Notes: generated by a model from the sequence alone, not told the origin. A stretch of DNA of 64,000 nt from Melieria omissa (GCA_963971225.1 OZ020269.1:27011783-27075782), one strand, 5' to 3'; numbered from the stretch's first letter, positions 46,131 through 57,304 are shown. A program made the numbers and translations.

Positions 46131-49100
46131 ATAACTTTTATAGATCTCAATAAATCACGCGGCTCATTGCTGACGTCGCTTCTGCTCGACGTCCCTGAAC
46201 TCCACGATTCCAAAATTGCACATTCAAAGCTCCAAACGGTCGGTACAAAAAGACGTGGCACAAAAAGCTCATTTCTGCCACTCAGCACAAGAACAAGAAT
46301 TTAGATTCCTTTGAACTAAGGCAGAAAAAATTCTGCGGATAAACAAAAAGTCGTGGAGAATGGCCTTCAGATTTTGTTACGTTATGGTTTCAAGCAAATT
46401 AAAGGTTTTTTACATTTTGTTTTTGCTGCTGCTCTGACTACTTGTGTGTTGGTTGTAGCGTTTAAAAGTGGAAAATGCAGCAAAACAAAAAACCGTGCAC
46501 GAAAACAAAAAAAGAACTAAATAAATAAAAGAAAAATGCAAAATTAGCGCGAAAAAGTACGAAAATGTCATCATGAATGCAAAAGTGCCAGAGGTATGCG
46601 AGCAGTTAAAAAAAAAAACAACAACAACAATAATAACAACAACAATAATAACAACAACAACAATAACAATAACAATAACAACAACAACAATAACAATAAC
46701 AACAACAACAAGAACGACAACCACCACTAAACTGCCAGTCACGGCGAAATTGCAGAGAAAGCAAAAAAAACAAAAACAAGAACCGCGCGAACTTTGCGCA
46801 TTTAGCGGAAATTCTTAAGTTGACTAACAACAACAACAATAATAATAGCTACTGAAATGAATCAACAACAAGTGCAGCAAAACAACAGCGAACGAAAATG
46901 GCCAAAGCGCAACGCATCATAGTTGAATAATTTTGGAAAATACACTGAAAAAAATACGAAAAAAAAATATTAAAAGAACAATCTCTGCAGCCACAATGAG
47001 AAGAGGAAATGGCAGAGAAGAACCGGGGCAGGCAAGCAGTGAAAAAAGTGGCACACGAAAGCCAAACAAGTTGAGGAACAGCAACAACAACAGCAAAAAA
47101 TATCGGATGCAAGCCGCAATCAGTGCAACAACTGCCATCAAGTAAAACAACTTTTGCAACAACACATTTGGATGTTTGTTGGTGCTGCAGCTGCAGCTGT
47201 CGTTGTTGTTGTTGTTGTTATTTTTACTACAGTTACTACAGTTTAATGGCAGCGCATTTTCAGATTGCAAATTTATGCGCATTTTCGCTGAATTCACCAA
47301 AATGCGAGCACACACAAACCAGTTAACAAAGCCGAGCAGCGTTGACCTGGTCGCATGCGGCTGCGCGTTGAAGCTGCGGACAGACAGACTTCATATATGC
47401 ATATGTATGTGTGTTGGTGTGTATGTGGTTGACATGCAAATGCGGTTTTATTTTAGCGTAATTAAATGCCAAAAAACAACAAACAAAAGCAACAAAAACC
47501 ACAGCGAAACCAGCTCAGCGAAAGTGCCACAAGACAGACGCGCCGTGTCGCTTCTGCTTGCAATATTCAAAACGCCAACTCGGCCGCAGAAAAATGGAAC
47601 AAACAGACAGACAGCAGACAGGAGACGGTCTAGACAACGTGACAGCCTGCAGCCAAATGCAAAAAAATTCACTTTCAACAGCTCAACTTTTGACATAAAT
47701 ATTTCATGCGTTTACTTTTTCGAGACTGCAACATGGCAAACTGGGTTGGCGGCACTACGACAACAACAACAAATGCATCTACAGTATTTCTGATTCTAGT
47801 TAACACTAAATTTAGAATGCGAAGAAGAATTCCTCTCACTGGTGATCCCCTCTAGCCAGTAAAACTGACAAATGGCCTGTGACACTTAGCACTGGAAATT
47901 GGAAAAGTTATGTAAAATCACAGTCATAAGCCGCGCTAATTCCCCAAACAGTTTTGTGAACAAGGAAATTTGCAAAAACAATTTACTAGCAACACAATCA
48001 CAATACACACACACACACACACGCATAGCTGAAACAAAGAAAAAACCTACAATCACAACAGCAGCCAGGAGGAGGCAGAAGGGTCGAGGCACATGAAACA
48101 ATTGCAGCATTAATTAGCCAACTGCAAAGGCGGTTCCATTGCAAAAACAACAAAAAAAACAATGTCAATGAAACAGCAGCAACAAAAAATCACACCAACA
48201 ACAAAAATAACAACAACAACGACACGAATGATAACAATAAAGACAACCAACTAACAACATAACCGAAAATAAAACAATATAAGCCGACATGACCTCAATT
48301 AAACCACGTTTTCATTGTTGTTCTTACAATTGTTGTTGTTTTTGTGCTTGTTATGTACATATATTTTGTCTTTTGCTTAAATGCGCATTCTGCAGTGCCG
48401 ACCGCAAAACTCGACCAAACACATACAGACATAAAATCGACACACCGCGCCAACTGAAGCACAAACCCACCAACAACACACACACACAAACAAACACAAA
48501 TACTTACACGCAGCAACTTTGTCGCCGAGCGCCTGCAGCTGCCTGCAATTTGGCGGTTGCAATTTTTTGGGGCCACGCGCTCAACAACTGCCGCACACTT
48601 GTGCCCGCTCGCCTAAATGTATGCAACGGCAGTTATTTAAATTCAAAGCACGACACAAATGCACCAACCGCAAGCATGCAAACACCAACACCAACACAAA
48701 CACGATGAGCACACACACGCGGTGCAGTTCGCATGTGCAAGTGCACTTCGGAACAATGGCGTCAATGTGTACAAAGCAGTTTTCGACAAAAACCAAACAA
48801 AACAAAAACAAATACGTACGTATGAAAAACTAAAAATCGAAAACAAAAAAGCGCCAAAAATAAAATATGCACCCACACACACACACCAACACAAAGAAGA
48901 CCTGCATAGGAATTCAAGTATGTGACTCGTCATCGTTTGAATGGCAAAAGTGTACACGAAATGAAAAGCGTGTCAAACAAAAAATGGTTAGTAAATTTTG
49001 CAATATGCAATTAACACAAAAATACAGTATTTTTGTTTTCAACTAAGAACTAGAAATAAACACAAAATGTGTGAAGAATTTATAAAGGATTTGTTCATGT

Positions 49101-49200
49101 CGAATCTTGTATGAAAATTGTTTAAGTTATTTTAAAAAATTAAGAAAGAATTAAAGAATTAAATTAAAAAGAATTATTTTAAAGAATATGACATTTTAGA
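46131..49200. other. CAA/CAG-rich non-coding region
   Basis: Long CAA/AAT/AAC tracts occupy 46617-46715, and shorter ones recur to 48600. (CA)n tracts lie at 48006-48022 and 48476-48490. Open frames of up to 205 codons are low-complexity and overlap on both strands. The composition resembles long introns or 5' UTRs of fly neural genes, which fits the inferred giant channel intron. No exon identified. Confidence 0.4.
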
Positions 49201-49454
49201 TTTATATAAAATTGTTCTTTATTATATTCGATTTCATTAGATTCTTCTTTTTTTAGATTTTAACTTCAAAGTAAAATTTCCACAATTTTCAATGGTCTGA
49301 AAAGTTTTATTGGACTGTGGGCTGCAAAGTTTCCGACGTAACAAGGTTAGGTAGGGAAGGGTGTGTGCGTCCCAAGGGCAGCACTTCCACTCGGAGGCCA
49401 AAATGGCCCATTGTGAATCCCTTCATGGAAGATTCCGGAGCTAACCAGTGGCTC

Positions 49455-52400
49455 TCAGTTCGGGGCAAACCAGTTCGACCTCTTGATGAAGGAGAGTAGA
49501 TCCGATATTTCAACTACTGCTGCGCAGGCCAAGTCTACCAGGAACCTTGACCCCAAGGTACGGAGTCGGCGTTCCTGCAGAGCCGGGCAGTGGCACAGGT
49601 AGTGTTGGATCGTTTCCACTTCTTCCTCATCTCCACAGCTTCTGCAGACATCACTGGACGAGAGGCACCATTTGACCAGCATAGATCCAATGGCGCAGTG
49701 TCCAGTGATGACTCCAACAAGCTGCCTAATAGAGGTTCGACTCAGGGACAGTACATATCGCGTTTTCCTCACGGAAAGGGAAGGCCATATTGCCCGGCAG
49801 GTACTGCAATCAGTTCTGCTCCGCCATGAGGACTCGATGTAAGTTTTGCTCAACCTGTCAATACGCAAATACAGGGCAGATATCGGAAGGAGCACAGAGT
49901 TATCCACTTCGGTGAGAGGCAGGGCGACCCCCTTTCTTGCCATCTCATCCGCTGCCTCGTTTCCTGCCACTCCAGAGTGGCCCGGAACCCAGCAGAGAGT
50001 GACTCGGTGATGTCCGATGCCGCGAAGTGCACTGCGACAACTCTGCACTACCTTTGATTTCACAGTCGCTGATTCCAGCGCTTTAAGGGCTGCCTGACTA
50101 TCCACACAGATTGTGATATCCGTGGGTGATAATCCGCTGTCGCGGATTAATTCAGCAGCTTTCCAGATTGCATAAATCTCCGCCTGAAAGATGCTACAGA
50201 GGTCCGGGAGTCTGAAAGACCGTTGAGCCCCTAGTGCATCTGAGTGGAGACCAGCTCCTGTACCTTCCTCCATCTTAGAACCATCTGTGAATATGGTGAT
50301 GGAGGCGTCTCTTATCACACTTGTAAGTCCCCATTCTTCCCTTGAGGGAAAGGAGGTAAGTGCGCGCGAATCAAAATCCAGGTATGGAATCAGATAGTCC
50401 GTGCAGGAATCTAATTGATGTTCCGTACCTGGCCTCGTAAATGACCTTAGGATCCCAGAGTGTCCATAAGCGTGCTCTTTCCACAAGTTGGCCTCTCTCA
50501 GCCTGAGAGCGCCTTTAGCAGCACAGCACTTAATGAACTGCTCTATTGGGTGGAGATGTAGAATCATCTCTAGGCCTGCCTGGGGGGTGCTTTTGACGGT
50601 TCCTGCTATTCCCATAGCCGCCAGTCTCTGCACCTTCATCAGTTGCGTCGCCAAGGACCTGGTGTCCGTGGCCGGCCACCAGACAATGGCTCCGTAACAT
50701 AAGATCGGCCGAATGATCGCTGTATACATCCAGTGGACAATGCCCGGCCGCAATCCCCACTTTTTCCCGAAGGCCTTCTGACAGACGTAGAAGGCATTCA
50801 GGCTCTTCTTCACCCGCTCTTCCACGTTGCGTCTCCAAGAAAGCTTGGAGTCGAGTGTGGTGCCAAGGTATTTCACCTCGGGTGAGAGGGTGATAGTGAT
50901 GCCGCTGAGTTTCGGCAGCCTAAACTCCGGTATCTTGTATCTCCGGGTGAACAGTACCATAACCGTCTTTGAGGGGTTAACTCCTAGACCGTTATGCTCT
51001 GCCCACCTAGAGAGTTCTCCTAAAGCAGACTCCATGAGATCACTGATGGTGGAAAGAAATTTTCCAGGGATCAGGATAGTGACGTCGTCCGCATATGCTA
51101 CTACTCGCAGCCTCCTGGATTCGAAGATCTCGAGGATGTTGTTTATCACAAGCAGCCACAGCAGAGGCGAAAGGACGCCCCCCTGAGGTGTGCCCCTTGT
51201 GGTTAACCTCCTCACCGAGCACGAGCCTAGGCTGGAGTGAACCCTTCTGCTACTAAGCATATCGCTGGTCCACCTTACCACTTTCTCGTCCACTTCGAAT
51301 TTTCTAAGTGCACTGATTATTGCCTCTAGAGTGACGTTATTAAAGGCCCCCTCAATATCGAGGAAAGCGGCTAACGTATACTCCTTGACGCTCAGCGATT
51401 TTTCGATCGTCTGAACGACCTCATGTAAGGCGCTGTCTACAGATTTTCCCCTGCAATACGCATGTTGCGTCCTGCAGAGTCCCCTGGACTGTGCCACTCC
51501 CCTGACATAGACATCCACCAGCCTCTCCAAGGTCTTAAGAAAGAACGATGACAGGCTGATCGGTCTGTAGTCTTTTGCAGTGATGTGGTTTGACTTCCCC
51601 GCCTTGGGGATGAACACCACCTTAACCTCTTTCCAGGCGCGCGGTACATAGCCCTGTTGGAGAGATTCCCGAAAGATTCGCACCAAGACTTTGACCACTG
51701 CCTCCTTAGACCATTGCAGCATAGCCGGAATGACACCATCGGGACCCGGAGATTTGTACGGGTTGAAGGTGTCTATCGCCCATGCCACTTTGACCTCATC
51801 GATAATCCCCCGAACAAAAGCATCCGGTCGTGACGAGTGCTGTCTATGAGGCGTGGTCGTCTCAACAACACTCGTGCAACCGGGAAAGTGGGTGTTCATG
51901 AGAGTCTCTAGAAGCTCCTCCCTCGATTCTGTCCACGAGCCGTCAGACTTCCTAATGCTGCTAGGGGTATGTGATGCCCCGGCTAGCACCTTGCGAAGTC
52001 TGGCGGCCTCGTTGACATTGTCGAGGGATTCACAGTACTTCCTCCAATTATCCCGCTTGGCCGCCCTAATAGTCTTCTTAAACTTATTAAAGCTAGCCTT
52101 GTAGGCTCCCCAGTCTTCTTCAGTTCGGCTAAGTTTAGCCTTATTGAAGAGACGTCTGGTATCTGTTCTAAGTTGTCTTAGCTCTGGGGTCCACCACACC
52201 GCGTTGGTTTTCCGTGGAGCTCGACTTTTAGGACAAGATTCATTAAAAGACTTGTTAAGCACTTTCGTTAGAAGACCAACTGACCTGTCAATGTTGTTTC
52301 TCTCGAATGTAGCGATCGCTTTGCGCGATGCCAGTTTCTGAGAAACTAGTGCACTGAATTTGGGCCAGTTAGTCTTTCTCGGATTCCTATAAGTTTGTGG

Positions 52401-53168
52401 ACATCCAACCTCTATGGCCACTGAAAAGACTATACGGTTGTGGTCCGAGAACGAACATTCCGTCAGTACTTTCCAGTCGACCACGGAGATAGTGTTGGAG
52501 TCGGTAACTAAGGTAATATCTATGACTTCCTTCCTAACCCTATTGTGGAAAGTCGGCGTATTGCCTCTATTGCACAGCACAAGGTTAGAGCCTAGAAGAA
52601 ACTCAAAAATTGACTCACCCCTACTGTTGGTGTCGGAACTTCCCCACAGCATGTGGTGTGCATTGGCATCACACCCGATGATAAGGTCGAGCCTCCGTGA
52701 TCGGGCGTGCGCAGCAAGGTCCCGGACTTCCTTCGGCGGTGGTTCCTCCCCTTCGAATGGCATGTATGCGGACGACAGGATCAGGTCTCGCCCATCGCGT
52801 CGTTCGCATGCAGCCACACACAGGTCACCAGTACTGTAATGAGACAAAAGAAACAAATTAATGCACCTTCTGTATACAATACAGGCTCGTATCTTACCTT
52901 CACCGCGTGAATGAAGCAATCTAAATTGACCTGAATCTAACCCACAAACCCTGTTTCCTACGATCCAGGGTTCCTGAATTAGAGCCAAGTCAACTCCAGT
53001 CTCCTCAAGGAACTGCATAAGGTCGTGGGTGGCGGCTTTAGAGTGGTGCAGGTTTATCTGCACTACCTTCAGCCTTCCCTTGTGTGGCGCGCTCCTTGTT
53101 AGGGAAGCGAGCTTTGAGGGAACCCAAACCGAACTTAACAACTCCCAGGGAGTCCCGCAGATGGGCAA
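49455..53168 (-). CDS. Retrotransposon ORF2: endonuclease, reverse transcriptase, RNase H
   Basis: The 1237-codon frame has no internal stop. The APE-type endonuclease spans about residues 33-255 (QINLHHSKA at 37-45, QEPW 65-68, CDANAHH 166-172, SDH 241-243). The reverse transcriptase spans about 460-720 (SPGPDG 473-478, FLDIEGAFNN 602-611, GTPQGGVLSPLL 659-670, YADD 692-695). RNase H spans about 957-1080 (TDGS 961-964, QAE 995-997, DSQA 1023-1026, NEAAD 1070-1074). A C-terminal CX2C..H..C cluster covers 1175-1194. All catalytic residues I can judge are present. The frame opens with TTG, and the first Met (51) lies inside the endonuclease, so expression probably uses a frameshift from, or reinitiation after, ORF1, which it overlaps by at least 131 nt. 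Confidence 0.93.
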   Translation of the reverse strand: MPICGTPWELLSSVWVPSKLASLTRSAPHKGRLKVVQINLHHSKAATHDLMQFLEETGVDLALIQEPWIVGNRVCGLDSGQFRLLHSRGEGKIRACIVYRRCINLFLLSHYSTGDLCVAACERRDGRDLILSSAYMPFEGEEPPPKEVRDLAAHARSRRLDLIIGCDANAHHMLWGSSDTNSRGESIFEFLLGSNLVLCNRGNTPTFHNRVRKEVIDITLVTDSNTISVVDWKVLTECSFSDHNRIVFSVAIEVGCPQTYRNPRKTNWPKFSALVSQKLASRKAIATFERNNIDRSVGLLTKVLNKSFNESCPKSRAPRKTNAVWWTPELRQLRTDTRRLFNKAKLSRTEEDWGAYKASFNKFKKTIRAAKRDNWRKYCESLDNVNEAARLRKVLAGASHTPSSIRKSDGSWTESREELLETLMNTHFPGCTSVVETTTPHRQHSSRPDAFVRGIIDEVKVAWAIDTFNPYKSPGPDGVIPAMLQWSKEAVVKVLVRIFRESLQQGYVPRAWKEVKVVFIPKAGKSNHITAKDYRPISLSSFFLKTLERLVDVYVRGVAQSRGLCRTQHAYCRGKSVDSALHEVVQTIEKSLSVKEYTLAAFLDIEGAFNNVTLEAIISALRKFEVDEKVVRWTSDMLSSRRVHSSLGSCSVRRLTTRGTPQGGVLSPLLWLLVINNILEIFESRRLRVVAYADDVTILIPGKFLSTISDLMESALGELSRWAEHNGLGVNPSKTVMVLFTRRYKIPEFRLPKLSGITITLSPEVKYLGTTLDSKLSWRRNVEERVKKSLNAFYVCQKAFGKKWGLRPGIVHWMYTAIIRPILCYGAIVWWPATDTRSLATQLMKVQRLAAMGIAGTVKSTPQAGLEMILHLHPIEQFIKCCAAKGALRLREANLWKEHAYGHSGILRSFTRPGTEHQLDSCTDYLIPYLDFDSRALTSFPSREEWGLTSVIRDASITIFTDGSKMEEGTGAGLHSDALGAQRSFRLPDLCSIFQAEIYAIWKAAELIRDSGLSPTDITICVDSQAALKALESATVKSKVVQSCRSALRGIGHHRVTLCWVPGHSGVAGNEAADEMARKGVALPLTEVDNSVLLPISALYLRIDRLSKTYIESSWRSRTDCSTCRAIWPSLSVRKTRYVLSLSRTSIRQLVGVITGHCAIGSMLVKWCLSSSDVCRSCGDEEEVETIQHYLCHCPALQERRLRTLGSRFLVDLACAAVVEISDLLSFIKRSNWFAPN

Positions 53169-54396
53169 AGGACGATTGATCTACCGCGATCACGATGTCC
53201 TTGCCCGCCTCATTTTTACAAGTAGTGGAGGATACAATTCTCCACTCTCCTGTGTTCAGGCCACTATTCTGCCGGCCAATCAGCTTCACCGTGTCGGCGT
53301 CCTCCATAACTGGAGGGGGGACCCACAGTGTGACGATAGGCCGGAGTGGCAGACGGTCACGGGGTATGACCTCGAGTTTCGCCCCCTGCCAGAGGGGCTC
53401 AAGACCGCCGATAGTGCGCACCAAGAAGTTGAGGGACTCCTTGTTGCCACAACCGACGATTTTGACACCCTTCTGCCAGCCAGCGCCGTCGAAGTCAATT
53501 TCGCCGTCAGCCGCCTCGAGCATCGCTCGCAGAATGCGCGCCTCTACAGAAAGCCAGTTTTCCGGGCGAATTTTCCCATCAGGATCGCTCCGGTCCACCA
53601 CGGCTATCTGCAACTCCTGTGGGGAAGAGAAGCTAGCTGAGGGCTTCAGCTTTTTCCCCTCCCCTGTCGGCTGATCGTCACCCGATCTTCCCCTTTTTAC
53701 GGCCTTTTCCACCGTGGTGGAAGTGGGCCTTGAAGAGGTGGTGGGTCTCTGACCAGTCTCATTTGACGGGGCGACCGCAGCACTGTTTCCAGGCTTTGCC
53801 GTCCCCGTCTTTACTCCCATCCGTGCAGTGACGGAGGATGTGGCCTTGTTTCTAGGCTTTTCCGCCTCCACTGCACCTTCGGTGGGCCATGCAGCCGTGG
53901 CACTGTCACCAGGCGTTGCTGCAACGGCCGTGCATTTTGCACCAGAAATCGCCGCCTGTTTCTTTTCGAATCTAGCCACGATCTTCTGGTGCTTCCTTAC
54001 CAGATCCTTCTCCTTATCGGACAAGGATCCAGGCTCTTTGCTCACTCTGCGGAGAAACGCAAGAGAGCGCCGGTAGCCATTTCTGGCTTTCTTCGCAGCA
54101 CTGCTCGCCTTGCGTTCCCCCGCCGGTAAGATACCAGGAATGGAGCCAGTGGCCGCAGGTCGGTCTCCCTCCTCCAGGAGTGCCGCCTCCGCCTCAGAGT
54201 CCACCGACCCGGCGCCGCTACTTTGCGAGAGAATCATAGATTCCCCCTCTATAGCAGCGTCGAGTCGAAGGCCCCGGAGCTGAGGCACCACCCCCGAAAG
54301 TGAGGGACCATCCTGTGCTGTGGACTCCTGCGCCTTTTGCCTGCTTAATGCAGGTTTGGGCGCCTCCTGCTTCCCAGTAGCATTTGTAGACTGCAC
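53038..54396 (-). CDS. Retrotransposon ORF1 (nucleic-acid-binding protein), 5' end lacking ATG
   Basis: The frame gives about 452 residues. The first 260 are Ala/Ser/Thr/Lys-rich with a basic stretch (KAVKRGRSGDDQPTGEGKKLK, split here as residues 231-251 in function). A folded region at about 262-430 (IAVVDRSDPDGKIRPENWL.., GAGWQKGVKIVGCGNKESLN, PIVTLWVPPP) resembles the DUF4780-type domain of arthropod LOA ORF1 proteins. I see no CCHC knuckles. The listed start is a GTG. The frame stays open to the element boundary at 54447 without ATG, and the first Met is at about residue 54. So the N-terminus is either lost or starts internally. Confidence 0.8.
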   Translation of the reverse strand: MQSTNATGKQEAPKPALSRQKAQESTAQDGPSLSGVVPQLRGLRLDAAIEGESMILSQSSGAGSVDSEAEAALLEEGDRPAATGSIPGILPAGERKASSAAKKARNGYRRSLAFLRRVSKEPGSLSDKEKDLVRKHQKIVARFEKKQAAISGAKCTAVAATPGDSATAAWPTEGAVEAEKPRNKATSSVTARMGVKTGTAKPGNSAAVAPSNETGQRPTTSSRPTSTTVEKAVKRGRSGDDQPTGEGKKLKPSASFSSPQELQIAVVDRSDPDGKIRPENWLSVEARILRAMLEAADGEIDFDGAGWQKGVKIVGCGNKESLNFLVRTIGGLEPLWQGAKLEVIPRDRLPLRPIVTLWVPPPVMEDADTVKLIGRQNSGLNTGEWRIVSSTTCKNEAGKDIVIAVDQSSFAHLRDSLGVVKFGLGSLKARFPNKERATQGKAEGSADKPAPL

Positions 54397-54461
54397 AGCC
54401 TGGGGTCCCGCTGCACAGCCTAAGCGGTCGTTGGATGACGTACGTCGTTCCGACGTAACAA

Positions 54462-54640
54462 AAATACAAGAATTTTTACTTCAAATTTGTGTATATTTTT
54501 CTAAAAGGAAAATTCAAAAGGAAAAGATTCACAATTTTCGATGGTCTGAAAAATTTTAATGGTCTATGGGCTGAAAAGTTTCCGACGTAGCGTATATACA
54601 AGAATTTTTACTTCAAATATGTGTATATTTTTATACATAT
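54462..54640. repeat. 132-bp tandem repeat that served as retrotransposon target
   Basis: The sequence right of the insertion (CCGACGTAACAAAAATACAA, 'gaatttttacttcaaat.tgtgtatattttt') repeats after 132 bp (CCGACGTAGCG..ATACAAG..). The left flank 49280-49344 ('ttttcaatggtctgaaaag..ggctgcaaagtttccgacg') matches 54535-54590. Before the insertion this was a short array of at least two units. Confidence 0.85.
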
Positions 54641-55311
54641 GTAGCTCCCTTGTAAGTCTACACATTTATACCAGAAATCCTTCTACCTCTTCAATCCGTC
54701 TTAACTGAGCGTTGAAAATGTTCATTCAAACACGTTTTGTGTTCAAGGTGATCAACGCTCGAAAGGCCTTCCTGTGCCTCAAGCCTAATGTGCATTTTTT
54801 GATTGAGTGATCAAATGGTTATGGTAGGCGTTACCGGTTAATGTAGATTCAATTCGAGGCAAACAGGTTTTTTGAGCACACAATTTAGATGAGCTTGAGC
54901 GATGTTAACATCAATGGTTACAGTTTTTCTATGTTCCTATGTTCTATATTCCCGAACAATCACGTTCAAACTCAACTGCCTTAAGTTTAACACAGGTAAA
55001 AGATGGTGCAGAGTCCCTATACACAGCGTCCAACTCGGCTTTAATTTGCCGAGGTCAGTGGCGGATTCAGGGCGGACCCGAACCGACTTTAGGGTCAACT
55101 TTTAAACTACATTCAAACTAAACGGCATTTTTGGTTTTTGAATGGTTGTTAAAAATATAAAAAAAAATTCTTTTTGAAAACTCTCGAACTATTTTTCTGC
55201 CCCTGGCCTAGACTATTCACTTTCACAAAAAACAAATATGTAATGACTGTTCTGCACTCTATCTTTTCATTTTCCCCAAAAACATTCACATTGATTGACT
55301 CAAACCGTTGT
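54641..55311. other. No gene recognised
   Basis: AT-rich. No coding, RNA or mobile-element feature is supportable. Confidence 0.4.
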
Positions 55312-55324
55312 CAAACAAACAACT

Positions 55325-55485
55325 AATAATAATAATAATTGATTGGCACGACAGCCCGCTTACGCGAGACTAAGGCCTAGCTTCCCGCAACCACCCGTGT
55401 TGTGCGTGTGAATTTTGTACGCGGGTGGAAGGGACCTACAGTTTTATGCCGGTTCCGAACGGCAGGTTGGGAGCTTTTTCATAGG
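55325..55485 (-). mobile_element. SINE-like or extremely truncated LINE insertion, 161 bp
   Basis: An exact 13-bp duplication CAAACAAACAACT flanks the segment (55312-55324, 55486-55498). On the minus strand it ends in a short (ATT)n tail after GTCTCGCGTAAGCGGGCTGT, which is the layout of a retroposed 3' end. The GC-rich body contains CCGTTCGGAACCGG but no convincing pol III A/B boxes, so a truncated I/Outcast-like LINE tail is as likely as a SINE. Confidence 0.8.
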
Positions 55486-55498
55486 CAAACAAACAACT

Positions 55499-56227
55499 GC
55501 GCATCCATAATGGCTGAAAATTGATGAGAATCTTTCAACAGAAGCGCCAACCCATTCCCTACCTTTTGGTGACGATTGCTGTCATCTCTATGTTGTGGTT
55601 GGAAACTTTTCAAACTACGCGCGCCAAATTATTTCAAACTACCTTAAACGATCTGTCTTCAATTGAATCTGTCTTCAACGCATAGTCAACCAAATGAATT
55701 TTCTAGTCTCAATAATTGACTATCTGAACAAGCAATTTGTCGCATTGTTACTAAATTTAGTACCACAATTTACTAAACTTCTAAACGTCAAAGAAATGTT
55801 GGTACTGAATCAATCATAGCCACCAGCCAGTTGAAAATAATTTGCGTGTATCGCTGACAGAAAAGAATAGAACGCGTGATGGGGTTTTTGGGTTTTCGTG
55901 GAGTTTATTCTGGGGTTGAATAACGAATGACAAGTGTCATAAATCAATCAATGTGCTATAAAAATGACTGAGGTCAGATGAGCAAAAATAGTGGGAACAA
56001 AAGTACGAATATAAGAAACAGATGGGATCACTAAAAACAACATTCAGGTGTTAATTAAAATGCGACTGAATAGTATTCAGAGTCATTGATTAGAGTTGGG
56101 GTCTTGGGTTTGATTTTTGTTCATTGACTACACTAAACATTCAGTGCGTAGTCTATCAGTACATCTGATAGTCAAAGGACGAACTATGTACATGGAACAT
56201 GCAAAAATTCTGATAAGATTTCTCATA
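55499..56227. other. No gene recognised
   Basis: AT-rich. Nothing supportable. Confidence 0.4.
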
Positions 56228-56330
56228 TCTAAATATATAAATATAAATGTTTGTTTGTTTGTCGGTCACACGATAATAAAACTCAAAAACTAAACGACCC
56301 ATTGCACAGTGATTCGTTCCATAGACAAAA
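56228..56330 (+). mobile_element. Helitron-like 5' terminus
   Basis: TCTAAATATATAAATATAAA followed by 'tgtttgtttgtttgtcggtcacacgataa' and 'ctcaaaaactaa.cgacc' resembles the 5' ends of insect Helitrons (TC start, AT-rich, then GTTTGTTTGTC and 'aactcaaaaactaatggacc'). No CTRR end with a hairpin was located downstream, so only one terminus is proposed. Right boundary unknown. Confidence 0.5.
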
Positions 56331-57304
56331 TTCAAAAAATTTATAGTCTCAGAATTTAACGATTTTGATGTCATTTGAAAGAAAACTCTAACTAAGAAAA
56401 CCCAAATCTGTGCAAAACATCAATTAGTGTCTGTGCAAAAGCGGCTCAAAGTTGAAACTTTTTTCTCAAAAAAATTGAAACTCAAATTTTCTGTTTTTTA
56501 GTCTATTGAGTAAAAAAAATTTTAAAAATACATGGTTCACAAGAAGTTGCTTAAACGTTCAATATAGTATAAAAAATAATGTGGCCATTTTCGCTTTTAA
56601 AGTTTTCTCAAAATTTGCAAAGCGTAGGCTTTTACTTCACTTTTAATTCAAAATATTTTTCTAAATTAAAAATCTGAAAATTGGCAAAACTTAGAGAAAA
56701 ATATCTAAAAAGTATGTTCCTGGATTTTTTTTATTTTAAGAACCATTCTTTCTTTATCGGATAATGTAATTACATCCTCCGATATCTTCCGATCTCAAAA
56801 ATAATTCAATTTGAAAAGTGGTCTAAACACGTATTTTTCGACAAAATTTATTTAATTTATGCCTAGAAGTATGCAATCAGCACGAAAAATGATAAAATCT
56901 GCAAAATGCAAAACATACATCTATTATTATCATTTTTATTGCAAATCCAGAGTCAAGACCCTCAGTTTCTGTTACTCTTTGGAATAATCAATGTAGACGT
57001 TACCGATTTAATGTAAAATCTGAAAAATCTAGCCAACAAACTCGTTGCTATAGCTCAACGAAAAATTACGAAATTTGAAAATTTAAGTCTCAGGCATTGC
57101 CAAACTACAACAGTTTAAGAAAAATAAAATGGAGATTTCAATTCAGAAGACGATGATATATACCAAATTTCATGAAGAACGGACCTTCTCCTTCTAATTT
57201 TGTCCCGCGGTTGTATGGAGTCGAATTACTGTGCATTGAGTTGAATCTCTCACGAAACACAAGTCTTAACTTAATCTCGGTGAGCTACATAGTGCCAATA
57301 CAAC
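56331..57304. other. No gene recognised, possible Helitron interior
   Basis: Very AT-rich with no open frame of note. May belong to the Helitron-like element to the left, but this cannot be shown. Confidence 0.35.

Larger units (their letters stand above)
49345..54447 (-). mobile_element. LOA/R1-like non-LTR retrotransposon with 14-bp target duplication
   Basis: The 5103-bp insertion is bounded by the exact direct repeat TTCCGACGTAACAA (49331-49344 and 54448-54461). On the minus strand it runs from ORF1 to ORF2 to a roughly 110-bp 3' UTR ending CCCTACCTAACC, without a long poly(A). The ORF1 frame is open to the very 5' boundary with no ATG, so the copy is probably slightly 5'-truncated. ORF2 is fully open, indicating a young insertion. 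The target lies in a 132-bp tandem repeat. Classification (LOA, possibly R1-like) rests on the domain order endonuclease, RT, RNase H. Confidence 0.93.

Noticed and set aside
47176..47793. 205-codon frame in CAA/TTG-rich DNA
   Set aside because: It starts in a Leu-rich GTT-run translation, is overlapped by other frames on both strands, and has no recognisable motif or splice context.
53029..53640. 203-codon plus-strand frame
   Set aside because: It overlaps the retrotransposon ORF1/ORF2 on the opposite strand and shows no domain of its own.
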